A stretch of 64,000 nt of DNA from Bisporella sp. PMI_857 (taxonomy: Eukaryota; Ascomycota; Leotiomycetes; Helotiales; Helotiaceae): NCBI GenBank assembly GCA_021307315.1, contig JAJSPD010000002.1, forward strand, positions 868,001 through 932,000. The letters are read 5' to 3'. The notes below the pieces were generated by a model, which was not told the origin of the DNA, searched no databases, and saw only the letters and a list, made by a program, of their open reading frames with translations. Of this stretch, positions 46,934 to 57,945 are shown in pieces. Positions within the stretch are counted from its first letter, which is position 1, and every line of letters begins with the position of its first letter. The position numbers and the translations under genes are program-made.

Positions 46934-48658
46934 ATGACCGACATTCCTCAGCGATCCCCATCAGCCAGGCGAGAAGCCGATGTCGTCTCAGAGCATCTTC
47001 CGAGCGGCTATGGAGCAACATTCAATGGCAGTTCTGGCAATGGAGATGCCGCATCTTCTACGACCAACCTGACAGAGAACAGTGAGGCATCGTCTCTGAC
47101 CTTGCAGGGTGGTGATATCCATCGGGACCTTTTTAAAGCGGCTGTGAGGGCCAGGCCACATCAACGGGCTGCAACTTTTCATCACCCGCAACATCGAAAT
47201 TACGATGATGAGGATGAGGTCCTGACTGTGAGCAATCAGCAGGCACCAGGAGGGTTTCGTCGAGCTTATCTGGTGCAAAATCAACAGTTCCTGGCCGCAC
47301 GAATGCCTGTGACAAGAAATTTTGTCGAGTTTCTCGAATTATATGGAAGCTTTGCAGGGGAGGATCTTAATGACTCGGATGATGAAGCCATATTAACTGA
47401 CGATGAGGTGGAGGAGCAACGGTCGCTAGAGACGAGACCGCTGCTTAAGGCTCGAAGAAGCTCTCGTTTCAAAAAGTCTGGGGATGCTAGTACCACAAAG
47501 ACCTTCTTCACGTTAGTGAAGGCTTTCATCGGTACTGGGATCATGTTTCTCCCAAAGGCTTTCAACAATGGAGGCATTCTCTTTTCCTCAATAACGATGG
47601 TTCTTGTTGCGGCAATATCAATGGTCTCGTTCCATATCCTGCTTGCCTGTAAGAAGCAATACTCCGGAGGTTATGGTGAGATCGGTGAAGCCATTGCTGG
47701 CCAGAGAATGCGTGGTCTGATTCTAGCTTCCATTACCCTTTCGCAAATCGGTTTTGTCTGTGCAGGTATAGTTTTCGTCGCTGAAAATATGACGTCTTTC
47801 TTGGAGGCTGTAGTCAAAGGTAATAGTCCGCTATCACCTACGACCCTCATCTTAATTCAACTTGTCATCCTCATTCCTCTCGCCTATATTCGGAATATTT
47901 CTAAGCTCGGAGCAGCAGCTCTGCTAGCAGATATCTGCATCATGATAGGACTGGCCTACATCTACTACTACGACATCAGCGCCCTTGCTTCAAGCGGAAT
48001 ACATCAATCAGTGGTGCTCTTCAACCCTGAAAAGTATACTTTGACAATTGGCGCCGCTATTTTCACCTTCGAGGGAATTGGCCTTATTTTACCAATTCAG
48101 TCATCGATGGCAAATCCACAGCGCTTCGAGTGGCTACTTGGAGCCATTATGATCTTAATTACCATCATCTACACTTCTGTCGGTGCTTTATGCTACGCGA
48201 CGTTCGGTGAAAATACCGATATCGAGATCATCAGCAATTTCCCTCAAGAGAGCAAATTTGTCAACTCCGTCCAGTTCCTTTACTCGCTAGCTGTGCTGGT
48301 CGGAACGCCGGTTCAACTTTTCCCAGCACTGCGTATCATCGAAGGGAAGCTCTTCGGTTATAGATCTGGAAGAAAGAGCACAAAGACGAAATGGATTAAG
48401 AACGCTTTCCGGACAGCTCTAGTCCTATTCTGTGGTGCGTTATCGATAGCCGGAGCAGGAAATCTTGATCGCTTCGTGGCACTCATTGGATCATTTGCAT
48501 GTGTACCGCTAGTGTACATATATCCACCATATCTGCACTATAAAGGGGTCGCGAGCTCATGGCAGGTTAAGGCTGGTGATGTTACCCTTATGATTTTGGG
48601 GCTGGTCTGCATGGTGTATACTACAGCTATTACTGTTGTAAATAGCTTCCTTCATTGA
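46934..48658 (+). CDS. Vacuolar amino acid transporter, AVT3/AVT4 type
   Basis: Intronless, 574 residues. A long acidic, disordered cytosolic N-terminus (to about residue 185) precedes about eleven helices of the AAAP family: FFTLVKAFIGTGIMFLPKAF, ITMVLVAAISMVSFHILLAC, LILIQLVILIPLAYIRNISK, TIGAAIFTFEGIGLILPIQS and VQFLYSLAVLVGTPVQLFPA. The first helix motif (GTGIMFLP) and the FEGIGLILP segment are typical of yeast Avt3/Avt4, which export neutral amino acids from the vacuole. The localisation is by family. The intronless structure contrasts with its neighbours. Confidence 0.93.
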   Translation: MTDIPQRSPSARREADVVSEHLPSGYGATFNGSSGNGDAASSTTNLTENSEASSLTLQGGDIHRDLFKAAVRARPHQRAATFHHPQHRNYDDEDEVLTVSNQQAPGGFRRAYLVQNQQFLAARMPVTRNFVEFLELYGSFAGEDLNDSDDEAILTDDEVEEQRSLETRPLLKARRSSRFKKSGDASTTKTFFTLVKAFIGTGIMFLPKAFNNGGILFSSITMVLVAAISMVSFHILLACKKQYSGGYGEIGEAIAGQRMRGLILASITLSQIGFVCAGIVFVAENMTSFLEAVVKGNSPLSPTTLILIQLVILIPLAYIRNISKLGAAALLADICIMIGLAYIYYYDISALASSGIHQSVVLFNPEKYTLTIGAAIFTFEGIGLILPIQSSMANPQRFEWLLGAIMILITIIYTSVGALCYATFGENTDIEIISNFPQESKFVNSVQFLYSLAVLVGTPVQLFPALRIIEGKLFGYRSGRKSTKTKWIKNAFRTALVLFCGALSIAGAGNLDRFVALIGSFACVPLVYIYPPYLHYKGVASSWQVKAGDVTLMILGLVCMVYTTAITVVNSFLH

Positions 48659-49192
48659 TTGACGACGCATTGGGTACCAAGAGGCGATTGTAAATCGCTC
48701 GCCCTGTATCGTACGATATGGGTCTGTATATTAAAAAAGGGTAAAATGATTGAGTATCTACTTAGTCAGATTCGAATATAAATGATGAATGGCATGGATT
48801 TGCATAGTTCTAGCGCTTCATTTGACGATAACCAAAGTTACCAGTTCCATATCTTGCAGTATTTAGCTTGTAGTATAATTTTTCATCCAAAGTCGTGGCA
48901 TAAAGAAATATATCTAACACGGCCTGAATCTTGAGCTTGTCTGCTTGTCACAGTTACTGTACTTACAGTACAGTACTGTACTTACAGTACAGTACTGTAC
49001 AGCATGTGCTATGTGCAGATAAGATCTGCATGACTTGGCAAAGCCCCACTTTAATGAGATATTTTTTTGTCTTATCAGATTAAAATAACCATATCGCAAA
49101 ATCTAGCAACCACCGAAGGACGATGTAGTAACGATGTTCTTATCCGAGTTTCCATCAGTTGCAGGATTCAGCTGTCATACTTAAATCTATTT
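48659..49192. promoter_or_regulatory. Promoter region with palindromic tandem repeat
   Basis: About 530 bp before the helicase start. It holds two complete and one partial 19-bp repeats (48956-49000), listed separately. No other feature seen. Confidence 0.5.
48956..49000. repeat. 19-bp palindrome-rich tandem repeat
   Basis: actgtacttacagtacagt occurs at 48956-48974 and 48975-48993, followed by a partial third unit (actgtac). Each unit holds the self-complementary steps acagt/actgt and agtact, so the array can fold into hairpins. It lies about 200 bp upstream of the helicase start codon and might bind a symmetric regulator; that is inference. Confidence 0.8.
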
Positions 49193-52100
49193 ATGATGAG
49201 GACGCTTCTTTTGTCAAGTCGATGCGGTTCATCGCATGTGTCGGCATATCCAAGGTCATTCCTACTGCGACGCGCCATATATACCTCGATACCATCCTCA
49301 ATACGATACCAACATACATCGGAGGCAAGAATAGGTGCCAGTATATCATTTGGCGACCTTGGGTTTTCTGTCTTGACTCCCATACAAAAGGAGACGAAAC
49401 AGGAAGCGGAAGGAATACTGGCGCAGACACAGGGGCAGAATCCGAATGTTGGGCAGAGGCGCGGATCACAGCAGCAGCGGAAGAATCGGCTAGAACAGAT
49501 AAATGGGCGGAAACCTCTGAATCAACCATTGCAAAGGGGAAAAAAGGTTGCTGCGAAAAATGCAAAGCGTCCAAAAGATGAACCAGCACTACCAATAGAA
49601 CCACAACCTGAACTATCACTCGTCCTACCAGATCGAGAAGATATAACGAGCTTGCCAATAAACCTGCTCAAAGACCCAGGAAATTATCTCTATGAAAGAT
49701 TAGACAAAGTCCAAGGAGCCGTTTTGACCTTGCAGCATAATGAGCGTGCCAGACACAATTTTACCACCACATTCTCTGTTGGCTTACCTGGTTATCAGCA
49801 AATAAATTGCGTTGGGCATGGGGTCACGAAGCGTGCGGCAAAACACAGTGCTTTCATACAAGTCATTGCAAAGCTGCATGAGGCAGGCTTGATAGCTAAG
49901 CTGTGGCCTGAAAAAGCAGGAAATGAAGTATCTACAAGAGAAAAGGATGCCTTACGCGACGTCTACAATTATTGCGCCAAATATTTAATGATTCCACAGA
50001 TCACATATGAGAAATCTCCTGGGTTGGTTGGCGCAAAATCCACACTCCACGTATATACGATACAATTAGAAGAACAGAAGATAAATGTTACAGCTGTCGC
50101 AAAAGATCCGTTAAGTGCAGAGATACTAGCAGCTATGAAATTTAAGATTGCAGCGGAAGCTCACGCAAATAGTACTGGGTTACCTCCTGTCAAAGAAGGA
50201 TTCCTGAGCGATGACACGGCTAAAAGCTTTCACGATTGGTATAAATCTATTGTTCGTTCATATGCATATAAGGTCAATAGCATTTCAGACACATGCTTCT
50301 CAACAGCACAGGCATCAATATCTAGCAAATATACAGTCTCCGAGACACTCGGCCCTATGATTGTAGCAGGAAAGAAGGGAACGGCTGAAGCTCTAGCACT
50401 TCTTGGCTCAGCAATCAGAATTGTTCAAGAAGAGCCACGTCTTCTAGAGGATTTTGCCGCAGCACTGAGGGCTGGGAATGGACGTATTCTAAGTCGAACT
50501 CGCCCCGTGGACTTGAAAATTTCAGATGAGGTAGCTCAAACCATACAACAAACGTTATCCTCAGCTCGGAGGCACGGATTCTCTGGATCCAAAGTGTGGT
50601 TGGCGCCTGTGACTGAAGATGCAAGCAGTTTCAGATCTTCAAGGAAACCTCTCTCAAAAGAATATAAAGATCGTCTCTCACTATCTCTTGCCTCGAAGTA
50701 TCAACGGTACCTTCAATCTGACAGTACTATCGCTGGCCGAAGGCTCAAATCAGAACTCCCCATGAACCATTATAAGAAAGAAGTGTACAGTCTTGTTCAG
50801 GACAACATTTATAGTATAATTGTGGGGGCTACTGGCAGTGGTAAAACGACACAAGTTCCACAGATCATTTTGGAACAATACTACCAGAATGGAATTGGCG
50901 CCGAGTGCGAGATATTATGCACGCAGCCCCGTAGAATTGCGGCAACCTCAGTTGCAAGCCGTGTGGGCGAAGAGATGGGCCAAGAGCTTAGAAGTCGTGT
51001 CGGACATCACGTTCGGTTCGATGCTAGGCTGCCAGAACGCGGTGGCAGCATCACTTATTGCACCACTGGTATTCTTCTATTGCAGCTCCAAAATGAGCCA
51101 GACCTAGTTCTCGACCAAATCTCGCATTTGATCATTGATGAAGTTCATGAGCGTGATATGACAATAGACTTCACTCTTACTATTTTAAAGAAAGCTATTG
51201 CGGATCGATTGCAGCGTGGCCTTAAGGTGCCAAGGGTGACGCTGATGAGTGCAACTCTGGACACTGAATTATTTTCCAACTATTTCACGAATCCTGGAAC
51301 ACACGGTAAAACAGTGCCTGCGCCAATATTATCAGTTCCTGGTCGCACGTTTCCAGTAACAGAGCGATATCTTGAAGACATCCTTGTTGACTTGAAAACT
51401 GGCTATAACCATACTCAATTAAGAACAATGAATGGCGACACATTATCTCTCGATTTCATTAGCGACGAAAAAAATATATCGCCCTCCGTATCCTCGAATG
51501 GGGAAATTCACGACGAGGATCGAGATATCATTGATTGGAAAACTAAGCAGCGTGTCGACGATGACTCTGTCGGTATCCCCATCGGAGTGCCATATGGCCT
51601 TGTGGCAACGACCATAGCACATATCATCAAAACAACATGCGATGGGGCCATTTTGGCATTCTTCCCAGGCTTGGCTGAGATGCAGAAAGTCGAAGAAATA
51701 ATGCGAAAACCCGTTTTGGGAATTGATTTCGCGGATAGTAGCAAATATAGATTCTATCTCTTACACTCGTCCATCGCGGATTCGCAGAAGAGTGTATTCG
51801 AACCTGTCCCTGATGGCGTGCGCAAGATAATACTCAGCACAAACATTGGTGAAACATCCATCACAATCCCTGAAGTCAGACACGTTGTCGACACTGGTCA
51901 AGTGCGCGAGCTTCAGTATAACCAGAAAACTCGCATTTCGAAGTTACAGAATACATGGATTAGCAAATCCAATGCAAAGCAACGAGCTGGAAGAGCTGGT
52001 AGGGTACAAAATGGATACTATTTCGCAATGTATTCCAAAGCTCGACACCGCTCGATGCGAGCAATCGGCCTCCCTGAATTGCTGCGTGCTGACTTGCAGA

Positions 52101-53341
52101 CAATATGTCTCAACATCAAGTCAACTTTTAAGAATGTCGACATTGCAGAATTTTTAGCGTCTGCTATTGAGCGCCCTGAACCTGAAGCGGTTGCTGAAGC
52201 GATTAAAAGCCTCCAACAATTGGACGCGCTAACAACTGGGCAAGATTTGACTGCATTGGGTAAGCTTCTCGCCTCTCTTCCGTTTCATCCTGATCTGGGG
52301 AAGATGGTTGTGCTTGGTGTGCTATTTAAATGTCTCGATCCTATACTGGTAATTTCGGCCGAGGAAAGAAGCCTATTTATCATGGCGCCAGAGCGAAAGG
52401 CCGAGAGTTTAGACATCAAACAGCAATTCGGCGCTGGCACCAAAAGCGATCATATTTCAAAGTATAACGCCTTCTGTGAAGTGCGAGAGCACTATTCGGC
52501 AAATAGAGAGCAGGCTGCGCGAGAGGTAGCGTATAACTACAACATTCATTTTGGAGCATGGAAAACAATCTATAATGCAGCCGCACAGACCGAAGAAATA
52601 CTCAAGGATGCTGGCTTGATACCAAAGTCATTCACAAGGCACGCGTTTAGAGGTCAAGAATTATTTGGTGGCACGGACTTGAACCAAAACTCTAATAAGC
52701 CTCACATAGTAAGGGCGATTTTGATGGCTGGTCTATCACAAAACCTCGCCTTATGGACCCGTACTACAGATCGTTCTAATACAACGATGTGGCGCACAGA
52801 GGGCTACGAAAATGTCATGTTGCCGCGGACCTCGATTATGACCAACGAATTGCGCAATGTGTCATCGCAGGAACCTCCACTTGTCACATACTCTAGCCTT
52901 GTGGAGTCTACTGATGGAAAGTCTATGTTCCTGCGCGACGCTTCCGTTATCTCGCCGCTGGCCGTGTGCCTTTTTGGCAAGAATGTAAGCGACGAGTTGG
53001 AAAGTTCCCTGGTAGATGTCAATGGATGGATGTGGTTCTCAACTGATGTCCTCACACGCAACTCAGTCCTCGATTTCCGCGATGCTATACAGCAAGTTCA
53101 GATGAGTGCTTATGCCGCTCTGGCCGCCGGCAAACCTCTACATGATGATCCGCTTAGAGAAGTGATGTCCCAAGGCGTTGTCGATGTCTTGGAAGCAGAT
53201 CTACAGCATTATTGTCGCAATATGTTTCCCTGGAACACTCGCAGCGATTTTCATAGAGGATCTGCCTCTTGGGACTTCAACAAATGGTCCAAGCCCAAAA
53301 GAGGTCGAAATGCAAATAGTTCTTCGTGGATGAACATTTGA
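49193..53341 (+). CDS. DExH-box RNA helicase, probably mitochondrial
   Basis: Intronless; 1382 residues from the ATG at 49193 (the frame is open from 49067). Start 49193 is chosen because MMRTLLLSSRCGSSHVSAYP then SFLLRRAIYTSIPSSIRYQH is an Arg/Ser-rich, acid-free mitochondrial presequence. A dsRBD-like region (NFTTTFSVGLPGYQQINCVG then GVTKRAAKHSAFIQVIAKLH) lies near residues 185-235. Helicase motifs: Walker A GATGSGKT (about 545-552), DEVH (about 649-652), SAT (about 686-688) and QRAGRAGR (about 930-937). HA2 and OB-like regions follow. The layout fits the DHX30/DHX29/YLR419W-like DExH group, suggesting mitochondrial RNA or ribosome work. Confidence 0.92.
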   Translation: MMRTLLLSSRCGSSHVSAYPRSFLLRRAIYTSIPSSIRYQHTSEARIGASISFGDLGFSVLTPIQKETKQEAEGILAQTQGQNPNVGQRRGSQQQRKNRLEQINGRKPLNQPLQRGKKVAAKNAKRPKDEPALPIEPQPELSLVLPDREDITSLPINLLKDPGNYLYERLDKVQGAVLTLQHNERARHNFTTTFSVGLPGYQQINCVGHGVTKRAAKHSAFIQVIAKLHEAGLIAKLWPEKAGNEVSTREKDALRDVYNYCAKYLMIPQITYEKSPGLVGAKSTLHVYTIQLEEQKINVTAVAKDPLSAEILAAMKFKIAAEAHANSTGLPPVKEGFLSDDTAKSFHDWYKSIVRSYAYKVNSISDTCFSTAQASISSKYTVSETLGPMIVAGKKGTAEALALLGSAIRIVQEEPRLLEDFAAALRAGNGRILSRTRPVDLKISDEVAQTIQQTLSSARRHGFSGSKVWLAPVTEDASSFRSSRKPLSKEYKDRLSLSLASKYQRYLQSDSTIAGRRLKSELPMNHYKKEVYSLVQDNIYSIIVGATGSGKTTQVPQIILEQYYQNGIGAECEILCTQPRRIAATSVASRVGEEMGQELRSRVGHHVRFDARLPERGGSITYCTTGILLLQLQNEPDLVLDQISHLIIDEVHERDMTIDFTLTILKKAIADRLQRGLKVPRVTLMSATLDTELFSNYFTNPGTHGKTVPAPILSVPGRTFPVTERYLEDILVDLKTGYNHTQLRTMNGDTLSLDFISDEKNISPSVSSNGEIHDEDRDIIDWKTKQRVDDDSVGIPIGVPYGLVATTIAHIIKTTCDGAILAFFPGLAEMQKVEEIMRKPVLGIDFADSSKYRFYLLHSSIADSQKSVFEPVPDGVRKIILSTNIGETSITIPEVRHVVDTGQVRELQYNQKTRISKLQNTWISKSNAKQRAGRAGRVQNGYYFAMYSKARHRSMRAIGLPELLRADLQTICLNIKSTFKNVDIAEFLASAIERPEPEAVAEAIKSLQQLDALTTGQDLTALGKLLASLPFHPDLGKMVVLGVLFKCLDPILVISAEERSLFIMAPERKAESLDIKQQFGAGTKSDHISKYNAFCEVREHYSANREQAAREVAYNYNIHFGAWKTIYNAAAQTEEILKDAGLIPKSFTRHAFRGQELFGGTDLNQNSNKPHIVRAILMAGLSQNLALWTRTTDRSNTTMWRTEGYENVMLPRTSIMTNELRNVSSQEPPLVTYSSLVESTDGKSMFLRDASVISPLAVCLFGKNVSDELESSLVDVNGWMWFSTDVLTRNSVLDFRDAIQQVQMSAYAALAAGKPLHDDPLREVMSQGVVDVLEADLQHYCRNMFPWNTRSDFHRGSASWDFNKWSKPKRGRNANSSSWMNI

Positions 53342-54149
53342 ATGAACCCCTGAACGATTATCAAAATTGGACGCTCTCAAAGAGAGCCTCTCACAATATT
53401 AGAGCGGGCATTGGTACTGGAGGGCTCTGAAGATTAGATTAGATTGTACAAGTAAGAGGTATTATGTGCCGGGATATAATATGTGTACACTAGATAGATC
53501 ATAGATTTTGTGATTAGGGATTGGGACATATGTACAATAGTGGTTGTAATCTGCATTGGGCGGCGTATCTCTTACATAATACCCAATTCATAGACTTTTA
53601 ATCCAAGTGCGATTGATTGATGTGAATTATGAACATTTTATGTCGGGTGCAGAAATACCTAAAGGCTTGAGGATCCACAAGTCTACATCTTCCATCAACG
53701 ACCCGACTCTGATGATGACAACGGGTCTCCAAAGCGCCAATGGCTGTCCTCGGAGGTCCTTCGACTTTGCGAGAGACAAACAAATCTTCATCGTTTCCTG
53801 CTTCGTATAAGCGTATCGCGGCTGACATCGAACAAGTCATATTTCGCTCAGAAATGGTCTATCATAGGGTACGACTTATACTTAGTTTCACTCAATGGAG
53901 AAGGTAGTAGATACCTCGTTTCCCACTGCATATCGAGAGATTGGATTCCTGCCAAAAAGGTCTTTATCTTCGGTATTACTTACTTGTACTTGACCCACTC
54001 GTTCACTTATCTGAGCGTGCTCCCCCTCCGTAACCAACCTTGTTAAGCTCCCCTGCTCCATCCCGGACGCTTCGACCACCTCCCCACTCCGCATCGTGCG
54101 CTCCCAAAATGGTTGCCCATTTTTTTTTTCCAAAGCTTGCCAGGCAATA
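53342..54149. other. Intergenic, no supported gene
   Basis: 3' UTR of the helicase and promoter of the methyltransferase. A T-rich run precedes the next start codon. Confidence 0.5.
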
Positions 54150-54916
54150 ATGGTCGACGATCGACAGCTCAGCGACCCCAATTACTGGGACCAACGCTAC
54201 AAAACGTCCGACGGGGGTGCGCCAACACACGAGTGGTTTCGCTCATTCGCGGACCTAGAGCCATTTTTCGCCAGGAACCTCTTCGTGGTCCGTAAAGCGG
54301 AAGATGATCCGAGGATCTTGCATCTCGGTTCTGGGGACAGTGTGCGTGTGTATCCTTTCTTCGCTGCATGTTCCTGCATCGTTTAACTCTCTGGCTGACA
54401 TGCGTGATCGACTCAGAATGTTCCCCTGGAGCTCGCTTCTCGTGGCTATAAACACCAATTGTGCGTTGATTTTTCGTCCACCGTCGTTGAGCTGATGGCT
54501 GCTCGGCATAGTGCGGAAGCCGGTATCGAATGGAAATATATGGATGTCCGGGAAATGCCTGGTCTTTCGGATAGATCTATCGATGTTGCTTTTGATAAAG
54601 GCACGCTGGACGCCATGATCCATGGGAGTCCGTGGAGTCCGCCAGATGATGTGATTGAGAATACCGGGAACTATCTGCATGAAGTCTGTCTTTGCCCAAG
54701 GAAAGTGATGTTGGTTTTCATGCTTGCTGACGATCAAGCAAGGTTTACCGTGTTTTGAAAGATGATGGTGTTTTTTTGTACATCACTTTCAGACAGCCGC
54801 ATTTTATGAAGCCGCTACTGAGCCGTAGTGACGAGTGGGATTTCGATATGCAGACTCTTAGCGGCGAAGGCTCCTTCGATTACTATGGATTCGTACTGAG
54901 GAAGAAGAAGCAGTGA
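54150..54916 (+). CDS. METTL13/EEF1AKMT4-like methyltransferase
   Basis: Exons 54150-54341, 54417-54683 and 54743-54916 (introns 75 and 59 bp) encode 210 residues. DPNYWDQRYKTSDGGAPTHE and the W-F pair match the N-terminal motif of this family. Motif I is ILHLGSGDSNVPLEL (family form LGCGNS; here Ser replaces Cys). CVDFSSTVVELM gives the acidic SAM contact, and IDVAFDKGTLDAMIHG is the family hallmark D-K-G-T-L-D. HEVYRVLKDDGVFLYITFRQ follows the second splice. Relatives methylate translation elongation factor eEF1A on lysine; substrate here is inferred. Confidence 0.9.
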
Positions 54917-54964
54917 GGCTCTATTAATTGAGCCAGTATAGATCCTCATATGCTTCCCCGGAGG

Positions 54965-55400
54965 AAGCGTTGCCTATGAGACGCGCATTGCGCCCCTTGA
55001 TATTCCGTGTGGCGTGCCCTTTCCGGCATCATATCATCCCTCAAGCTCTGCTTGGTCTTGGGCCGCGCCGGCCATGAAAACGGTGGCGGTGCCACCGTAC
55101 TCTCAGCGTAGTAACTCTTCTCGCTGTTGGGTCCCGGTGGTCGTCCGCCAGTAACCCAAACTTACGAAGTTTGACCCGGGAATGAGATAGGGATGTCCGC
55201 TGAGGCTAAGCGTATCAATGAGCGGGGGAAAAGAAACCGACAAGGATTGTATCAGTAACGGTGAGTGAAGCAGCAACAGCTCAACTTTGAGATCTGGTCC
55301 TCTCTAGTTCCTAGTTGTAATTTGTAGAAGATGCTTCCCCAGCCAATGGACTGCTGTAAGCTAAGTCCAGACGGTCATGATATCCACGAAACCTAGCTTA
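54965..55400 (+). rRNA. Degenerate rDNA fragment: 5.8S end, ITS2, LSU start
   Basis: gcgcattgcgccccttgata parallels the 5.8S 3' part, and ccctcaagctctgcttggtc the 5.8S/ITS2 junction. gtagtaactcttctcgct and gtcccggtgg resemble helotialean ITS2. Near 55171 begins LSU: agcgtatcaatgagcggggg, aaaagaaaccgacaaggatt, cagtaacggtgagtgaag and gttgtaatttgtagaagatg, each with several changes from functional LSU. Similarity fades after about 55400. The changes, in both transition directions, plus truncation mark a non-functional dispersed copy, not an rDNA array unit. Confidence 0.8.
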
Positions 55401-57049
55401 GGAGAGTAAGGCCGTGTTCGAGCTATAGGAGGTCGGCAACTGTTGTCGGCGAACCAGAAGTCTGTCATTGTGACGATTGAGGATTGATCATCAATGGATT
55501 ATAAATCGGGGCTGAGACATCAAAAGTCAGAAGCATATGTTGATCTGAGTGGCTTCAAGACTGTTCTAGTAGATTTCAGAGCGCCAACTTGAGCTTCAAG
55601 AAGTCGCCCAATGCTGTTAAGCTCATCTATAAGATTTGAGCATTCTAAAGCGAGTTTGACTTCCTTCCATTTTGGCTGCGGATCGCTGATGTCACCGTCC
55701 TCTTTTCTCAATCTATTACGAAGTTCTCGAAATAATAAGTCTGTTCCTCTGTCTTTCAGCATAGGTTGATAAGCCCCAATACTTTTTATAAAAAAGACTC
55801 TTCGGAGACTCGACTCGCAATCTTCCCGATCGTGGACCTGAATCCTTCTAGAAACTCATGTGATTAGTCGTTCTGGACTCGGAACATGCCATTTTGATAC
55901 TCTCAAAGATAATGCCGACAAGTTCTCCACCGGTTGTGAAAGCTTTTATAATTAAGTGGCATCATGAGTAACATCACACAAGCAACTGAAGGGGCTACTG
56001 ACTGAGGAACAGTATAGCAACTGTGCTTTGATGGACAACTTGGGACACTGAAGTGTAGCTATGACACAGCGTCTGATCGTGGCGTCTGTCAATAGGGAGC
56101 TTATTGAGTAGCGCAGATGGTACTTGGTTCCTTAATCACAAATCTCCAAGGCTGTGAGGCACAAAGATATTAGCCTGGAGTTCGGTCTCGAAGCTAATCT
56201 ACATACAATTAAGGAGCCTGGACATGTTAGACAGTAAGTCCCGTAACCTACCAAGCATGACAAGAATTATAGTTCTACATCTATGGCCCACAGAGGGGTC
56301 ATGCGGTATGTGAGTAGCTTGTGCTGCATGGGGGCGGTAGCTTAGATCAAACACAGCAACACAAAAATTGAGGTAGATCCTTAGGCAGCGCATCTCGAAC
56401 CCGTTACAGGTCACCTGAGGCAGACCCTTAGTTGAGATATGTAGCCTCAGACTCTCTTGGATTGAGATCGACAGTCACAATTCTGCATATGAAGCATCAG
56501 CCGTGGTTCGCGTTATAGGCAAAACATACAAAGACGACCGATGGTGCTTTGGCGTACTCGGGTGGCTCATACAGCACCCTGAAAGAAGGTTTCTTCCGGG
56601 TTTCAACGGTAAAGCTGACGGTGATGAGGGACTCATTGTAAATCAGGCAGTTCTACATCGCTGCTCCGCCCGGCGGGGCTTTTTAGATGGATAGAAGTTA
56701 TAGCAGAAAGCATTTTGGTGCCTCAGATACTCGATGGCATTGCCAATAGAAGTGTATTCCGTCACTTGTGTAACATTCCAGCAAATCGAGCCAATCACAG
56801 TCCTCGTTCGACCGTATTTCGCCCCGCGCATTCGTGAAGCGCTTTTACCACGATCGAATGATATCAACCATTTATCTCTCTATTGCCTAGCAGGCGAACT
56901 TGGGATGTTCGCTGATAACACAAGACGAGAGAAGTCCAATTGGAATGCCTGATCAGTGACCTGATCACGTGGTGTCATTGTGACTAGTGTTTTCTTTAGG
57001 GTTGACTATCTATTATAAATACTTGAATATCCTTGAGACGTCACTGATC
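55401..57049. other. Intergenic, mostly featureless
   Basis: About 1.6 kb right of the rDNA relic. One helical-looking minus frame is listed separately; other frames are short. The right end carries the promoter of the NAD(P)-binding gene. Confidence 0.4.
55520..55762 (-). CDS. Possible fragment of a helical protein
   Basis: An 80-residue frame reads FRELRNRLRKEDGDI, KWKEVKLALECSNLIDELNS and RLLEAQVGALKST: amphipathic and helical, resembling the N-terminal regions of fungal STAND/ankyrin-type proteins only in general character. No start context, splice sites or downstream domain support a full gene. It may be a remnant. Confidence 0.25.
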   Translation of the reverse strand: MLKDRGTDLLFRELRNRLRKEDGDISDPQPKWKEVKLALECSNLIDELNSIGRLLEAQVGALKSTRTVLKPLRSTYASDF

Positions 57050-57945
57050 ATGAAGCTCATTGTTGCTGGTTCCACCGGCTTTGTGGCCACAGAAATTATC
57101 CGCCAGGCCCTCTCCCTTCCATCCATTACTTCCGTCGCAGCACTGGGTCGACGGGTCGCTGCCGTGCCGCAGAATATTGGTCCTAACGCTGATGCGTCCA
57201 AGCTCAGGTCTGTTCTTCTAGAAAATTTTGAGGACTATCCAGACAGCATCAAACAAGAGCTACGCAATGCAGATGCTTGTATATGGTATAAACACTCCCC
57301 GCAGCCTGTCACGTGCTAGTACGGCAGTCTTCGAAGTTCACGTGCTGACTCAGTCTATGCAGGACCATTGCGATCACGCCGTCCGGATTGAACAAGATGC
57401 CTTTCGAGGAGGTTAGAGAGATCTGTCTGGGCTATACGGTGAAAGGGCTTGAGACGATAGCACAGCTGCCTCGGGAGTCTACTGCCCGGCCATTCCGCTT
57501 TATCTACATCAGCGGAGTCAATGCTGAGCGGGATCAGAGTAAGAAACCGTGGGTACTTGGTGATTACTGCCTGATGCGGGTAAGATTCTTTGTCCCTCCT
57601 CGCTTCAGGACTCTTTCCTCTGACGTTGTGGCAATGGCTGAGGACCAACTCTAGGGAGAAATCGAAACTCGTGTTCTTGAATACGCCAAACAATCCGGTG
57701 GTTCGGTGGAAGCTTGTGTAGCAAAGCCGGGGCTCATCAATGGCCCCGGCAAGCGGAATCCGGTCCAGCAAGTCCTATCAACTATTGGCCGCACGATTAT
57801 CGGTATTCCGAAGGTCGAGGTAAATGAGATTGCTGCTGCTTTACTTGACCAAGCGATCAATGGAATCAAACAGGAGACCCTGCTTAACGAGGACCTGGTG
57901 AGGATTGGACAGAACGCTCTGAAGGAAGAACCAAAGGACTCATAG
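57050..57945 (+). CDS. NAD(P)-binding (SDR-extended/NmrA-like) protein
   Basis: Exons 57050-57285, 57363-57579 and 57655-57945 (introns 77 and 75 bp) encode 247 residues. The start MKLIVAGSTGFVATEIIRQA has a Rossmann signature close to the G-x-x-G-x-x-G pattern of HTATIP2/NmrA-type proteins. RFIYISGVNAERDQ sits where SDR proteins have the Ser/Tyr segment; no clear Y-x3-K is seen, so catalysis is doubtful. VEACVAKPGLINGPGKRNPV resembles the family region where atypical SDRs read R-P-x-x-I-x-G. Role unknown; it may be a redox-sensing or stress protein. Confidence 0.82.
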
